Origin: Trichobilharzia szidati
Taxonomy: Eukaryota > Platyhelminthes > Trematoda > Strigeidida > Schistosomatidae
NCBI GenBank assembly: GCA_944472155.2
Contig: OX235271.1
Coordinates: forward strand, 106,963,256 to 107,027,255
DNA length: 64,000 nt
Reading direction: 5' to 3'
Positions 48,201 through 60,200 of this stretch are shown here, piece after piece. The notes under the pieces are model-generated. The model saw nothing but the letters and a program-made list of their open reading frames with translations, was not told the DNA's origin and did not search any database. Made by a program: the position numbers and the translations under genes. Each line of letters opens with the position of its first letter. Within the stretch, counting starts at the first letter, position 1.

Positions 48201-51200
48201 CAATCAAATCTTGTTTATCAGTTATAAGAATTATTCATATTTGTACTCACGGTGTTCATTAAACACTCAACTTTTTCCAAGTTTTATGTAAAAAATTTGA
48301 TTACACTGCCAGATAGATCATTTTTATTTGAAGTTTAGGTGGTATTCGTCAATAATCGAAGTTAAATACAAAACCACTGGATACCGTAATTTACAAATAC
48401 TGAAATACTGAGTAAAGTCTAAACCAACTGCGTAATGGTACGGGGATAGTCCGTTTGAGTCGACTTCTCATTGGGTTGTCACAAACTTGTATAATCTAAA
48501 GATACGACGAAATACATTTTGTTTTTGCGATGTTATTTCGTCAAAATAATCCATTCCCCCTGGAAATCGATGAGAAAATTGTTTTATGGAGTTTGCTAAT
48601 ATTTCAAATGTTGAAATTTATCGTGATTCGTCCGTTACTTCGATATCATTCTATTTCCGTACAAATAATTCTTTATTATCTGTTTCTTTCAGGTTATGCA
48701 GATATAACCGGTCTACTTATCAGACATGGTGCACGTGTAAATGCACAGTCGAATGAAGGTTCTACTGCGCTAATATATGCTGCAGATGGTGTAAGATATT
48801 TGATTTTGTGTGTTTGTAGTTGAATCGCTTTTATCACTGTCTACTTAGAGGAAAGCTAAATGAGACTAATATTACACTAAATAAATTGGTTAGAAAACAA
48901 GTAGTCATTCAATAATGAATGAAGTTTACAGATCGGTCAAGAGTGGATACATCCACAACATATGGTTAATTTACAGTTACCAAGATCTGTTCCAATTATT
49001 TAAGGATAAGATACACTGTTAACAATGAAATATTTGTATCTCGTTCCTCTTTTCTTAATCTATTATTTAACTTTTTCGTTTTGCTGTGTCAACTTAAAAT
49101 TATAGACGTGAGGGTTAGGTGGAGTTTAGCATGTGTCAATGAATCGGACAGTAATTCTTAAAAAGTAATCAGCTATATTCTTCCTGTAGTTGTTTCGTAT
49201 AATGTATCGATGATTTATTGCGTATTCGTTAATGTATACATCATGTGAGCGGTCGTTGTTTCACTGGAGCGTATATTGGCATACTAAAAAAGTAATCAGA
49301 TTGAGAAATAAACTTTCTAAACTTAATATTTTCTTTTTGACACAAATAGAAGCACCTAGACAGCATGTAGCTAACATACATGAGGTACTTTCTGGATTGA
49401 AAGCTATTGATTGTTTAATTGAAACCTGTGATATATGTGTGTCTCTTGATGATGCTGATGATATATTTGATAAAACGTGAAATCCTGGATGATACGTGAG
49501 TCCCGGATCTGTTCATTGTTCTGCTTATTGTGAGTAAATATTGATTCGATATTGATTTGTATATTTACTTGTGAATTTATCCATACTGAAGTGTTGTTTT
49601 TCCTTCCTACATATTGTCTAGGGTCATCTGGCTGTTTTATCGCTGTTGTTAAATGCAGGTGCAGCGCTAAATGTTATTAACTTTCATGGAGAATCTGCAC
49701 TTACACGTGTAAGCTATTTTAGATTTATTGATAAACATGCGTATGATCTCTTTTTTTCTGTTTAGAATCTTATCAGTAGTTAAACACGAATATTTTATTC
49801 AATCTGATTTCAGGCGACACGACGTGGATGGGTTCAGTGTGCACGGCTTCTTTTAAGCTATGGGGCCAATCCTAATCGCTTGCCGTCAAATGGACATAAT
49901 GTTTTCGTATCACCTTTACACATAGCCCGTCAACTGTATCAACCCGCCATAGAGCAAGATATCTTAAGGAGATCAATTGAGTAAGTAATTCAAGTTAAAA
50001 ATTTGCCTTTTATAACCAATAAAAGTTGCAAAGGCCAGAAGGAAAATGATTTCCATATGTGACTGTAACTGAATATTAAAACACGGGATTTACATCACTT
50101 AGGGTAATGGAAATTAAGTTAGTCTTTGACAATGAAAAGAGTCTACTTAACGGATAAAAATCCGATTAAATAAACATAACACTATATGTTTATGTGTGTA
50201 ACACCATATATATGTGTATAACCGAGTGGTATGTTCAGATAACATATTCACTGTGTTGAAATCGGAACATATCCCTCAGTCCTTCATATATATGAACGCA
50301 ATATTAGATGGAATTGAATTCTCTTTTAAGTGGGAATAGGAATAAGGTGAGCTGTCCTTGACTGTAAAATGAAACAGAAACAATATGGTGGATTATATAC
50401 CAGTATTTATAGGAAACCGTCACACTCTAGTAAATACTTAGACTTTAATACATCCTATTCGGAATCGATAAAGATAGTGTGCTTTAAATGTCCATATAAT
50501 AATCGGACCAGGAGCCTAACCAGTTAGCCAGAAGATTTAAATAATGAAACCAAACAAATAAGGAAAGTATTATTTATTATTATTGTTTCCTTTAATTCCT
50601 AGAGGAACATAGGGCTTCAGCCGTGCGTCTCCATTGCGTTCGGTTCTCTGCTAGAGTCTTCACCTGGCTCCAAGTCTGCCCACATGCTTTCATCTCCTCG
50701 TCACATGACCTCCTCCAAGTCACCCTTGGACGACCAACTCGCCGCTTCCCTTTCGGGTTCCACTCGAGCAATGGCTTGTCTAGTGATGTCACTTGATAGT
50801 TTCCTCAGAGTATGGCCAATCCATCTCTATTTCTTCCTGCCCATTTGTTTCACAATCGGTTCCTGGTTGGTTTGCTCCCAAAGATCTCTGTTGCTGATCT
50901 TTTCTGGCCATCTGATCTTGAGTATTGAGTGAACACAACTGTTAATGAAGGTCTGTAGTTTGTTTGAGATGCTCTTTATGACGCGCCAAGTCTCTGATCC
51001 GTATAGTAGCACTGACTTCACATTGGAGTTGAAAATCCGGATCTTATTTTTGATGCTGAGTGCTGTTGACCTCCACACAGACTTGAGAGTAGTGAAAGCT
51101 TGTCTTGCTTTCCCGAACCTCTTGCTTTGATAACCTCGTCAGTTCCGCCTGTAGTTGAAACGATGCTTCCCAGGTAGATAAAAGAGGTTGTTTCTTTCAG

Positions 51201-54200
51201 GTTCCTCCCATTTATGCTGATCGTTGTCTGTTGTTGTTGTTCTTGTATTACTAGTATTACTAGTGAATAACTACCCACTACAATTTATTCATAAATGTCT
51301 AAAGACACATAAAAAAACATGATTAGTCATGAAAATGGTGGAAATAACATAAATAGTATGGAATTCACAGCCTTCGTAGTACTGCCGTCTAAAGAAGGAA
51401 CATTAGAAGCCTTAAGTAAGGTTCTTAATGAGACTGGAATTAAGTTGGCATTTAAACCAACCAACTCTCTCAGAGGTAAAATTTGTCAGTTTATGGACCC
51501 GCTAGATTCATTTAAGAAAAATAGTGTAATTTACCAAGTAACATGTAATGCCTGTGAGGTCAATTACATAGGTCAAACAAGTATATCGGGATAAATTAGA
51601 TGATTGGAACATAAAAATATAGCTAGTCAAATGGCCTAGAAAAAACCTCGGCCATTGTATTGCATTCACTTGTATGTAATCACCCAATAGAATAGGACAG
51701 AGTGAAGGTATTAAAAAGTAATATAATTAGGTGGAGAGAGAAGTTAATCACTGGATCGTTTTTTGTTGAATTGACACCGAACACATTCAGTCGAAATGAT
51801 GCAACAACTATACCGGAGATATGGATAATTGCAACAAATAGCAAGGAGAGAGAAAGGATTATATATATATATATATATGAACTTATCTAATGTAGAAGGC
51901 TTAGTTAAGTGTCTAACAAATCGATGGAAAACTCCAAGTAGCAATCAGAAAACCGAATTAATGAAATGAAACAGATTTAAGAAGCATTGGTGCTAAGTAA
52001 CTATTCCATTAAATTCATTAAGATAAAAAAAGCTCACAAGGTAAAGAAAAGTAGTGGTGGAAATAATCTTGACAACATAAATAAGAAAGAATTTAAGGCA
52101 TCTACAGTTTCACCACATAGGAGAAATTCTCAATGAAGGAGGAATTAGAGTGGCACTTAAATCTACAAACTGACTCTGAGACAAGTTCTGTAGGCTAAAG
52201 GACCCAATTAGACAAAATAATGTGAGGTCAGCTATATAGGCCACACCACTAGATTAGGGGTAGTTCGATTATCGGAACATAAGAATTTAGCCAAGTGTAG
52301 AATGATTGACCCCACGAAGGTGAATAGTTTAGAGGGAAACTCAACAATGGCAATGCATGCATTAACACAATAGGATGGGAAAGAACTACAGTTCTAAAAA
52401 GTAATATAAATAGTTGGAATTGTACTTAACACATGCAATAGGAATAACTCGACGCCAATAAAAGAGATATGGCAAACATTACTACCAATAAAATTAAAGG
52501 ATAAATAACAGTGGAATTATATAAACCGAGTTAAAAAGTTATATGAATACCTTGATATGGTTACGAGTAATAAATTGTGCTCGAGACATCATCAGTAAAT
52601 GGCACTGTATCACTGTACGCTTTTATCAAATACATTTACTCTACGATGAGATTATATTCTACCAGTGCCTAGGTTCTATTCTTATATTAATATAGGTCGT
52701 GTCGTCTGTGAGATTTCATTCCAGACTACTAATTTCAATAACTGTAGTACCGATATATTTGGTGGTGTGGATTGCATGTGATAAGTCTAAGTAATAAGTG
52801 TGTCGATTGGCATAGCGTTTAGGAGGCTCGCCGACCATGCACATGGTCCGGGGTTCGATCCTCGGCCGACGCACACCTGATACCATGGTCGGCCTGCTAA
52901 ATTTGGGCTACCGATATCACATGCTGAGAATTCCATACTTGTGTCAAAAATACTGTGTGGAGTCAAGCTACAATAAAAAAAGAGAGGAAGAACGAAACTA
53001 TTTTAGTCAGGAGTAGTCTCTTTATAGATGCGTTTTCGCTACAAAAAGATCGGCATTCCATTTGTATTTATAACTGTCTTCGCATGAAAGTGAGCTTTTC
53101 TTGGAAAGAAATCAAAAGACGTGTGAAACCTATGGAATAAAATAATTACGCTATTAGAATCGAAGTTGTTCTCTTGTTCGTCACTGTGGAAAAAAGTTTT
53201 CTAGTGGAATTCTGATTAATGTTATCATTGCGAAAGTTTTTAGTTGTACATTTATATTCTATTTACTTCCGAATATTGCGATTAAACGCAAAGCATATTT
53301 TTTTATAATGATCAATCTATTTTATCTAGGATTGACAAGGCTTTGGTGGAAATAGTATCGATGACTTTACCAAATCATCTGACTTTAGTACAACCGGGAC
53401 ATCTACCAGATACAGTGTCCTCGAGTTTGTTTCCAGTTCAGCTTATTTCTCCATCAGAAATCGATAATTTTACTGTTTATTTTAAAACACCTCCATATTA
53501 TGGTGCACGCAGTACACAATCTACGGATAAAGAATCGTCTCAGAGATCAACACCATCTGATGAATTAATTTTTGTCTACATTGTTCGAGCTCAATTATTT
53601 GTACGTCCTCATTGTAAAATTATGTTTCTTTGCCGTAAAACACTCATTTCACCAGCTAGTTGTACATATTCCCAAAATTCAAATGACTTGGACATGTGTG
53701 TAGTGGTTAATTTTTAGATTAGCGGGAAAATGATTATTAGTATTCAGTAAAGGTCTTTGTTAACTGGTAGGCATCCAAATTGTCCTAAAAGGTTGACTGA
53801 ACACACTCCATCCTCCTATCACAAAAATTGGTAATTTTCCTCGTATTTACGGAGAAGCAGTCGCCATCATCCATAAATTGCTCGTCCTGTCATGAATTGT
53901 ACCACATCTTTCAACTCAACAACCCAATTCGAGAATTATTCAATATTAGGGTATATACTAGCTTTGTAGAAACTGCCGAAAACGTGGACGTAAAGGGAAA
54001 GGAAATAATGTCACTCGATGCAACTTCATTATTCACCAACGTGCCTTAATACAGTTAACTATTTATGTTATCAACTAACAGAATGAAAGACAGATGTATG
54101 AATCCCACCTGAAAAGTCAAGGAATAACTGTTGAAATGCACAATGAGTGTAAAGTTTATGCTCAACAGTGATTTTTATAGATACGTTGGTGGAGTTGCGA

Positions 54201-56937
54201 TGTGCTTTCCTCTGGATCCTATGCGGGCGGATATTTTCTTTGCAAAACCTAAAAATAGTCCACTTTTAAAGACACGATTAAGGGGTTTGACTATTATTGT
54301 CAATACGTGGATGATACCTTTATCGTTTACGATAGAAATCTCAATAAACAAGAGCTAAATGCTATTAATAATGTTCACCTAGCTATTCATTTTATATGTG
54401 AGGAAGAAGAAAACAACAGTATATCCTTCCAAGACATCCTCCTCACCAAGAAGACAGATGGATATCTACAAAGAAACCTATTGAGAAAGAAGACTTGGAC
54501 AGGTTACTACACCCATACTCATATCTTCACACCGCTTCAATACAACAGGAGCTTAGTTAAGTGTCTTAGTTATAGAATAAAACGCATATGTACAATGGAA
54601 TGCATTAAGGAAGAGATATGTAAATTAAACTTAAAGTATATAGATACTAGAGATAGGATAACGATGAATACCGTAGATAAGAAGCCTTTGCATCTTAAGT
54701 TACACAGGGGAGATTAAGATGATATTCTAAAATGTCGGCGTAATGGAGCAGTAAAAATAACATTTCCTGCAGCTAAACTGGTACTCAGTTTCTCCACTAA
54801 ACCAGTTCTCACACCGAGTCAAGGATAAATTACAAAAGATTGCATCTGTGAATTGTCTCATATCCCTGTCTATGTCTCTATTTTGCATTTCTTCTCTTGC
54901 TTTGTGTGCTGAGTGGTGTGGCGACTTGAACTGCTGCACATCGGTGCAAAGTTCTATGTTGGAAACAGACAGACAGCATTTATGAATTCAACTACTCATG
55001 TTGAGCTAGTTACATTGGCCGTACCCAGATGGCTTTATCCATGCGCGCAGGTGAACATGTACCTGTATAGCTGAGTAAAGGGGTAACCAAATACGAAAAT
55101 AGTTCTGTCTTAGCTCACTTGGTGTAAGACCTGAGCGGTGTTCCCAGTTATTTACCGCGTTCTTAGCAATCTACCTAGAGGAGCTCGACTATATGCACAT
55201 GTTCATACTATACCATTGTAACAACAGAAGACAAGGGCTAGACAACAGATTGTTTATTTAGGAAATCAACAGATATTTATAGATTTTCATGTACATTATT
55301 ATAGATTATTGTGGTTTCTCGTTGAACGTTAATCTTTCATCTCTTTGTGGCCGTTTATTGAAGTTCAGATTATCTATCTGCAAATTGTATCAGCCTACGC
55401 AAAGTCTGCTGTGGTTGGTTGTTGAATTAGTCTTTGTTCTTATTTTTCTCACGACCAATATTGGGGACGTAAACATTGACGTAAATTACTGTCTACCAAT
55501 TTGCCTAGCAGCCAGCTCTCACCACACCATGACATCTTTTATTCCATTTTGAATACATGACTTTCCTCTAAAATCTATGTTTTTATTTCCCGTGGCACAA
55601 TTATATACTTTCTCAAGAGGGAAAATTGTTTCTTATTTATGACAAACTCACCGTTTTCTAGTTTCTGAGATCAGAAATATTTTGATGAAAAGAAAACATC
55701 TAAAAAAACACTTTTTAAGTAACTTTCCCAGCTTATTTATCACTTCTACAAAAATAAATTGTTCTAGTGGGAAGTGACCAGTGGGGTCCACCCAGTCGGG
55801 AGTGAGGATGGAGTTCCCACCGGTGACATTGGTTGATGGTCGCGCTAAAATCACGAATTGGTAGAAGTTAGAACTCATGGGCCATTGAATCCGATCCCAG
55901 TGGCTGGATGGTATACGAGCTTGTCATGTAACCGGAAGGTCCTGGGATTCGAAACCCAGTGGGTGCGTACTGCAGGTGAGCCCCAAATTAGGACGAAACT
56001 GATATTAATCCGTAGTCTAACCTGAAATAAATTGTATCCTATTTTTTTGAAGAATATAACTTTTTGATTAGTTACACACGCTCTTTCTCCTTAAGGATAA
56101 TCATGTTTCCTGTTGGCTCACTGGACCTACATTGGAAGCTGTATCACTGACTTTTAATGGGACAAGCAAACATTGCACTCGTATACCCCTGTCGTCTGAA
56201 TGTTCGGGGATGAGCGTGTTTTCAGTATCAACAGTTATCCGAAGAGGTGTTTTCAATACACTGTGTTTGGAGTTGCGTGCACAAAACTCTTCAAATGCTG
56301 AAACAATCCAGGTTAGTTGTTCTCTACTTTAAATCTTATACAAGTACGATATCTTTTTACTGCTGTTGAATATGTATTAACCAGTGCTTTCAAAGTAAAA
56401 CTATTTCTGTAAACTCTAGAAGTAGTATGCACAGTAGTTGAAATATCCAAGTAAAAGAAGGGATATTTTTTGTTTACTGTTAGTTAAGCATTATAACAGT
56501 TGATAGTTAAATATGTACATTTCTTTTTAAATCTGTTGAGATGAACTTTAGAGTTTAAATCCTACAATATTCAGAAGAAAGTTCCGGAACACTTCCTCAA
56601 AAAGCAGCATTCCATAAACATCTGAATATAAAGAAGTAATTGTTTGTGGAAAACAATTTATTATTATTATATTATTGTATTCGTGCAACTTTTTGAATTA
56701 TTAGAAACATATGTAGAAAACAAATCACACAGTACACACTAGCGATGGTAAAGTATAACTGAACAGTAATATTCTCATTTTTATCAACTTCAGGACTCAT
56801 TATGCGATACATTTGTACTTGTTGGAGCATATCGTATTTGTCTAGACGTACAATCTTTGGTAAGAACGTCGATGAACCCAGTTTCAACACCAGCAGCGTC
56901 TAGACCGACTTATTACATTCCTCGACCAGTGATATGA
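45067..56937 (+). CDS. Ankyrin-repeat protein gene with an unfamiliar C-terminal half
   Basis: I support coding exons at 45631-45670 (tentative), 45704-45832, 48693-48790, 49622-49708, 49814-49980, 53330-53699, 56096-56311 and 56794-56937. All have GT-AG borders and agreeing phases; from 45704 onward they give 402 residues. Three ankyrin repeats fill the first part, probably a protein-protein interaction surface. The remaining ~230 residues match no family I can name. The 5' end is unresolved: an exon candidate with ATG at 45071 follows a good acceptor at 45065-45066, but its link to 45631 was not settled. The first firm intron is 33 bases and later ones reach 3.3 kb, as in the neighbouring capping gene. 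The two genes end tail to tail. Function is unknown. Confidence 0.85.
45631..49980 (+). CDS. Ankyrin-repeat exons of the ankyrin gene
   Basis: A 40-base exon (45631-45670) is separated by a 33-base intron from the exon starting HLRYAVSSGDSDNVHRLL. Repeat one is split between two exons (CIAAGKG / YADITGLLIRHGARVN), repeat two is GGHLAVLSLLLNAGAALN in 49622-49708, and repeat three is RRGWVQCARLLLSYGANPN in 49814-49980. A partial fourth start follows (SPLHIARQ). Phases run 1, 0, 0, 2. The G-H, LLL, GA-xN pattern is standard ankyrin consensus, so the fold assignment is firm. Confidence 0.9.
46712..47360 (+). mobile_element. 3' end of a second LINE family with a (CCGA)n tail
   Basis: A 145-codon frame (46735-47172) reads LRAEDMKRLAVFDHRCLR, RLRWLGHVLRTPSHRLPRRA, GGQTKTWHQ and WGPRDGKNQWLETIGDMAQN. 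This is the C-terminal domain found after the reverse transcriptase in schistosome non-LTR elements. It is followed by a 3' UTR ending in CCGACCGACCGACC (47347-47360). No stop interrupts the frame, so the copy is fairly young though heavily 5'-truncated. It lies in an ankyrin-gene intron. Confidence 0.8.
47585..47720 (-). repeat. tRNA-derived SINE of another family
   Basis: The minus strand shows GTGGTTCATTAGTCTAGACG as an A-box region and GTCACGCGTTCGAACGCC as a B box. A body about 80 bases long follows. A related head fragment occurs at 57405-57465 (TGGCTGGATGGTTTAGATAC). Confidence 0.5.
50571..51237 (-). mobile_element. RTE-clade LINE 3' fragment inserted into a Penelope-like element
   Basis: The text NPKGKRRVGRPRVTWRRSCD, ILKIRWPEKIS and FIYLGSIVSTTGGTDE matches the RTE family. 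On either side (50361-50570 and 51319-51960) lie pieces of one Penelope-like element on the opposite strand, so this copy inserted into it. It sits in an intron of the ankyrin gene. Confidence 0.83.
51861..51878. repeat. (AT)9 microsatellite
   Basis: Nine AT units at the 3' end of a Penelope-like fragment. Confidence 0.9.
52040..52545 (+). mobile_element. Second, more decayed copy of the Penelope-like C-terminal region
   Basis: This block parallels 51340-51900 in order: GTGGTGGAAATAA, a Leu/Thr-rich stretch, the GACCC-ATTAGA block, GAGGTCA, the ATAGGC-CA-AC block and CGATTATCGGAACATAAGAA. It is a diverged same-strand copy about 0.7 kb further on. Confidence 0.6.
52799..52873 (+). repeat. tRNA-like SINE head
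   Basis: TGTGTCG pairs with CGACGCA except at one position. The D-arm-like TGGCATAGCG and B box GGTTCGATCC are present, and GACCA/TGGTC forms an arm with an off-size loop. It is close to the 27.76 kb head. It lies in the ankyrin-gene intron before exon 53330. A tRNA pseudogene is the alternative. Confidence 0.55.
53330..56937 (+). CDS. C-terminal exons of the ankyrin gene, domain not recognised
   Basis: Three exons (53330-53699, 56096-56311, 56794-56937) continue in phase from the ankyrin block and end at TGA (56935-56937). They encode alternating hydrophobic strands such as ELIFVYIVRAQLFVRPHC, TLEAVSLTFNGTSKHC and TFVLVGAYRICLDVQ, then a Pro/Ser tail ending YYIPRPVI. The look is beta-rich, possibly one or two sandwich domains, but I recognise no family. 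The 53699 donor (TGT/gtagtg) is weak. Introns hold a Penelope-like fragment and a hammerhead SINE. Confidence 0.8.
53828..54717 (+). mobile_element. Penelope-like element, reverse-transcriptase fragment
   Basis: The text SLDATSLFTNVP, FPLDPMRADIFF, YVDDTFIVYDRN and SISFQDILLTKKTDGYLQRN follows the order of Penelope-like reverse transcriptases (SLFTNVP, SP-LADIF, the YVDD catalytic box, LPFLD-LL). Frameshifts separate three frames. The last (54307-54717) is open for 136 codons. It lies in the ankyrin-gene intron between 53699 and 56096. Confidence 0.8.
54780..54978 (+). mobile_element. 3' tail of the second LINE family
   Basis: From about 54880 the sequence tracks the 47.23-47.36 kb 3' UTR (GCATTTCTTCTCTTGCTTTG, GTGGCGACTTGAACTG, CAAAGTTCTATGT) and ends in GACAGACAGAC. 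The start of homology is approximate. It directly follows the Penelope-like fragment. Confidence 0.65.
55768..56010 (+). repeat. Diverged hammerhead SINE copy in an ankyrin-gene intron
   Basis: It has the GGGGTCCACCCAGTCGGGAG 5' body, the AATTGGTAGAAGTTAGAAC block, A-box-like TGGCTGGATGG and B box GGATTCGAAACCC. It ends in GAGCCCCAAATTAGGACGAA, a damaged hammerhead. It belongs to the 17.7-18.1 kb subfamily and lies about 85 bases before a coding exon acceptor (56094-56095). Confidence 0.72.
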
Positions 56938-57069
56938 AACCAAAGACGCAAAGAATGTAAACAACCTACATTTTTACTTATTAACTTGATATAAACAGAA
57001 ATTTTCAAAGAATTCTTTGTTGTTTTTCATAAAATATTTATATGTACATGACTGAACCCAGAGGGCACA

Positions 57070-57075
57070 TTTAAT
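57070..57075 (-). terminator. Possible poly(A) signal ATTAAA of the capping enzyme gene
   Basis: A common variant signal about 20 bases past the TGA; short for a 3' UTR, so a later site is possible. Confidence 0.35.
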
Positions 57076-57095
57076 TACATAAAATCAGTCTGATA

Positions 57096-57226
57096 TCATT
57101 TGTGTTGTGACGCTGAGGTCCCTCGAGACGACGAAGCCTGTTGCTGATTTGCTTTATTCTGACGTTGTCGTATGCACATAACCAGTTGTTCCACCGTTAC
57201 TGGACACATAATGCTTTCAATAATAG
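57096..57226 (-). CDS. RNGTT: Capping enzyme exon 8: C-terminus and stop
   Basis: The exon follows acceptor tatcttag and encodes a 42-residue tail whose SIMCPVTVEQL matches the conserved N-P-V-T helix near the end of animal capping enzymes. After it comes a Gln/Ser-rich end terminating at TGA (57096-57098). An ATTAAA-type signal on this strand lies about 20 bases past the stop, at 57070-57075. Confidence 0.88.
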
Positions 57227-60200
57227 CTAAGATAGAGTTGGAAAGATAAGATAGAACATATTTATGAAAACATTCGCGGCATACACAGAATCAATTCAAG
57301 CAGACAAGTTTCTTACATAAAATATCACGCAAAATGAATCATGCCTTTTATATCAAAACTGCTGGTACTATCTCGTTGTTTAAACCTCAATATGCAGGAG
57401 AGTGTTTTTATCTGCGACTCACTGGTTAAACGTCGAGTATCTAAACCATCCAGCCATGTCACCACTTGTGTATATATGGAATATGAAAAGATGTGTTGAA
57501 TTGACCTGTGTGCATAAATGCCGCATTTCGTTTAGCATTTATAGTTTTGGTGCGACAGGATGCACTGTAGGTCTACAATGTAAGGGTATAATGGTTCATT
57601 CGGAGGAAATTGCTGACTGGGTTGACTGACCCTTATGATAGAGATGAAATGATTTTTCACAGGATTTTCATCATGAGCTGACATTAGTTAGAGAACCATT
57701 GGAAAACCTGAGAGTACTGGACAGCTGTTTCGTCCTAGTTTGGAACTCTTCAGCACCCACCGCCAGGGTTCGAACCCAGGACCTTCTGGTTACAAGGCGA
57801 GCTCGCACACCATTCAGCCACTGGGACCAGCCCATGAATTCTAACTTCTGCCAATTCACGACATAGCGCGAACCCTAGCCAATGTCTTCGGCGAGTATTT
57901 GTCCTCACACCCGACCTGTTGCAACCTACTGGTCACGACTTCTCACTAGAACCCTACCTGAATAGGGCAAGTCGCTAGTGAGCATCTCATTGATATTTAA
58001 GTGTGAGTATACGAGCTCACCTTGTAAACTAGAAGGTCCTGGGTTCGACTCCCGGTGGGTGCGTACTGCTGAAGAGTCCCAAACTAGGACGAAACAGCTG
58101 TCCAGTACTCTCAGGTTTTCCAATGGTTCTCTAACTAATGTCAGCTCATAATGAAAATCCTGTAACCAATCAAATCCCTACAAACCAACACTTGAAATGA
58201 TTTTTATTTAACACCTTTATTGGTAATTAGAATCTTTTACACTTACCGATCCCTGACTTATGATAATTCGGTTCTGTCTTATCAGTGCGTACACGTAAAA
58301 CCTTCCAACCAACACCTGGCACGCATACACATTCCACGATTTTTCCATCTAATACTTTGTCACGCGAACTAACGTGTGCAAGCTTCGCTGACGGTACTGT
58401 GAGGCCACCAAGAAATAGATAACCAACATAACCGGGAATTTCCCTGAAACCAAATGAAGACTAGTATGAGTTTTATCAAGTAGCAGCAAACCACAAACAA
58501 TACACATAAATTAACTGGTTTATCAAAATTACCGTTTGCACAAGATTCGCGCATACCAAGCTTTTTGTCTACAGTTCAAACCATAGAGTAACGTTTTCAT
58601 CTCATCAATAAACACCCCCACATGATAACAACTCCGGTTCCTGTTTTAAATATATTATCGCAAGTGTGCCACAAATATAACTCGCTATCCCACACTTTAA
58701 CTTTATCGACTTTACAAAACCACAAAAAGGCGTATAGTGACTGGTTAATTTCGTTTTTGTGTGCGTAGGTCTATAAATACACGTCCGAATAACGACTCAA
58801 GATTACTAGATCATAGATACACTGGACCGAAAGTGCAGTACATCCCTAACATTTGGTTGTTTAGGACTTTAATAAAAATGTCTGGTATAAATGGAGATGT
58901 TTTGTAGAAAAAAGATATTACTTCGTTTCATCTGTCCCATGTTAAAGATTGGCGACTAAAGCAGACAACGTGAAGTCAGTATCGTCGCATCACAAATTTA
59001 ATTGAACTATTAGGTCAGACACGTTCTTCACTAGTGAGACTGTAAGTAAACTGTGGATTACGGCGGTTAACTCTGCTTTATAATGTTAAAATAGCTGGTC
59101 ATATCTAAAATGTGTGAGGTATAGAAATGACAACCATCTGCGAAACACTGGTCTGATGATAAACGCTGTGATTACTCATTATGTAAGGACATTTTTTTTG
59201 AAAACCCGTCAAAAACAGTGATCATGAATCGAATATGTGCGCTTAGTTGAACTATCACAGTTGATTTATCCGTCACGTTAATTACACCTGTATGCTGACG
59301 GATACACTGAACTGTGTAAGTTACTAAGGTTAAGCTGTATTTTCACACAACTATGTGATGAGTTTACCTAAAAGTGTGAAGGATAGAGATTCTCGTTAAG
59401 AGTTTCAAATCTTGCAGAATCGTGTGGATGTTTCCTTACTATTATGTGCAGGAGTGAGGTATTCAAAAAACTTTTTACAGCAGTTATTCGACGACCCAGT
59501 AAATTTGTTTGTCGGCTAACAACCTTTCGTGCAAAATCACCTCCACTAGTCAGCAAACCAGAGTCATCAACTGCATACACCGATCAAATATGTTAGCTAG
59601 GAGTGAATAAAACACTATTCAACACTTCTTAGATGTGTTTTAGTGCACGTAGTTGTCGCTCGGAATCTTTACATAATGACCCTGGATTTATACATTATGT
59701 TAGGTCAAGAATATAGTTATAGTCTTACCCAACTTTCCGCTGAAATTCTACTTTGCATCTGAAATCGATAGAGTTCATATTTGGCGGTTTCCATTTCAGC
59801 GTCTGAGGACAAGTTCCGAGAATATAAAAATCTTCAGGACCACAAGGTTGAAATATGAGACCATCAGTTGCATGGTCCAAACTTTGAAGAAAAGCAGGTT
59901 TGAGTAGCTGAAAATATAACACAATACTTAGGAATATTAGAACTTGAAGGCCAATAGAGAGCTATTACTTGCCTAAAACTTTGAGCTACTCTTCAATCAT
60001 GCCTATTTATTCAAACGGAGTCTACAAATTCCCACTAACCGATGAATCTATTCAAAACAACACTGCAAGATTGTAGAGTAGTAGGGATTTATATACATTA
60101 CATAAGCACATCAGAGTAAAATCCGCGTAAAGAGAATTGGGAAATCAAACTTGTTGGAACAGAAATAGAACACACACAAGAAATTTATGGTATAAGACTA

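Larger units (their letters stand above)
50361..51960 (+). mobile_element. Penelope-like element interrupted by an RTE copy
   Basis: The left part (50361-50570) reads GGLYTSIYRKPSHSSKYLDF, the thumb end of a Penelope-like reverse transcriptase. The right part (51319-51594) has VIYQVTCNACEVNYIGQTS, the CxxC linker leading into the YIG half of the GIY-YIG endonuclease, then LEHKN after a stop. The 50571-51237 interval is an RTE insertion. The right part ends near an (AT)9 tract at 51861-51878. Confidence 0.75.
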
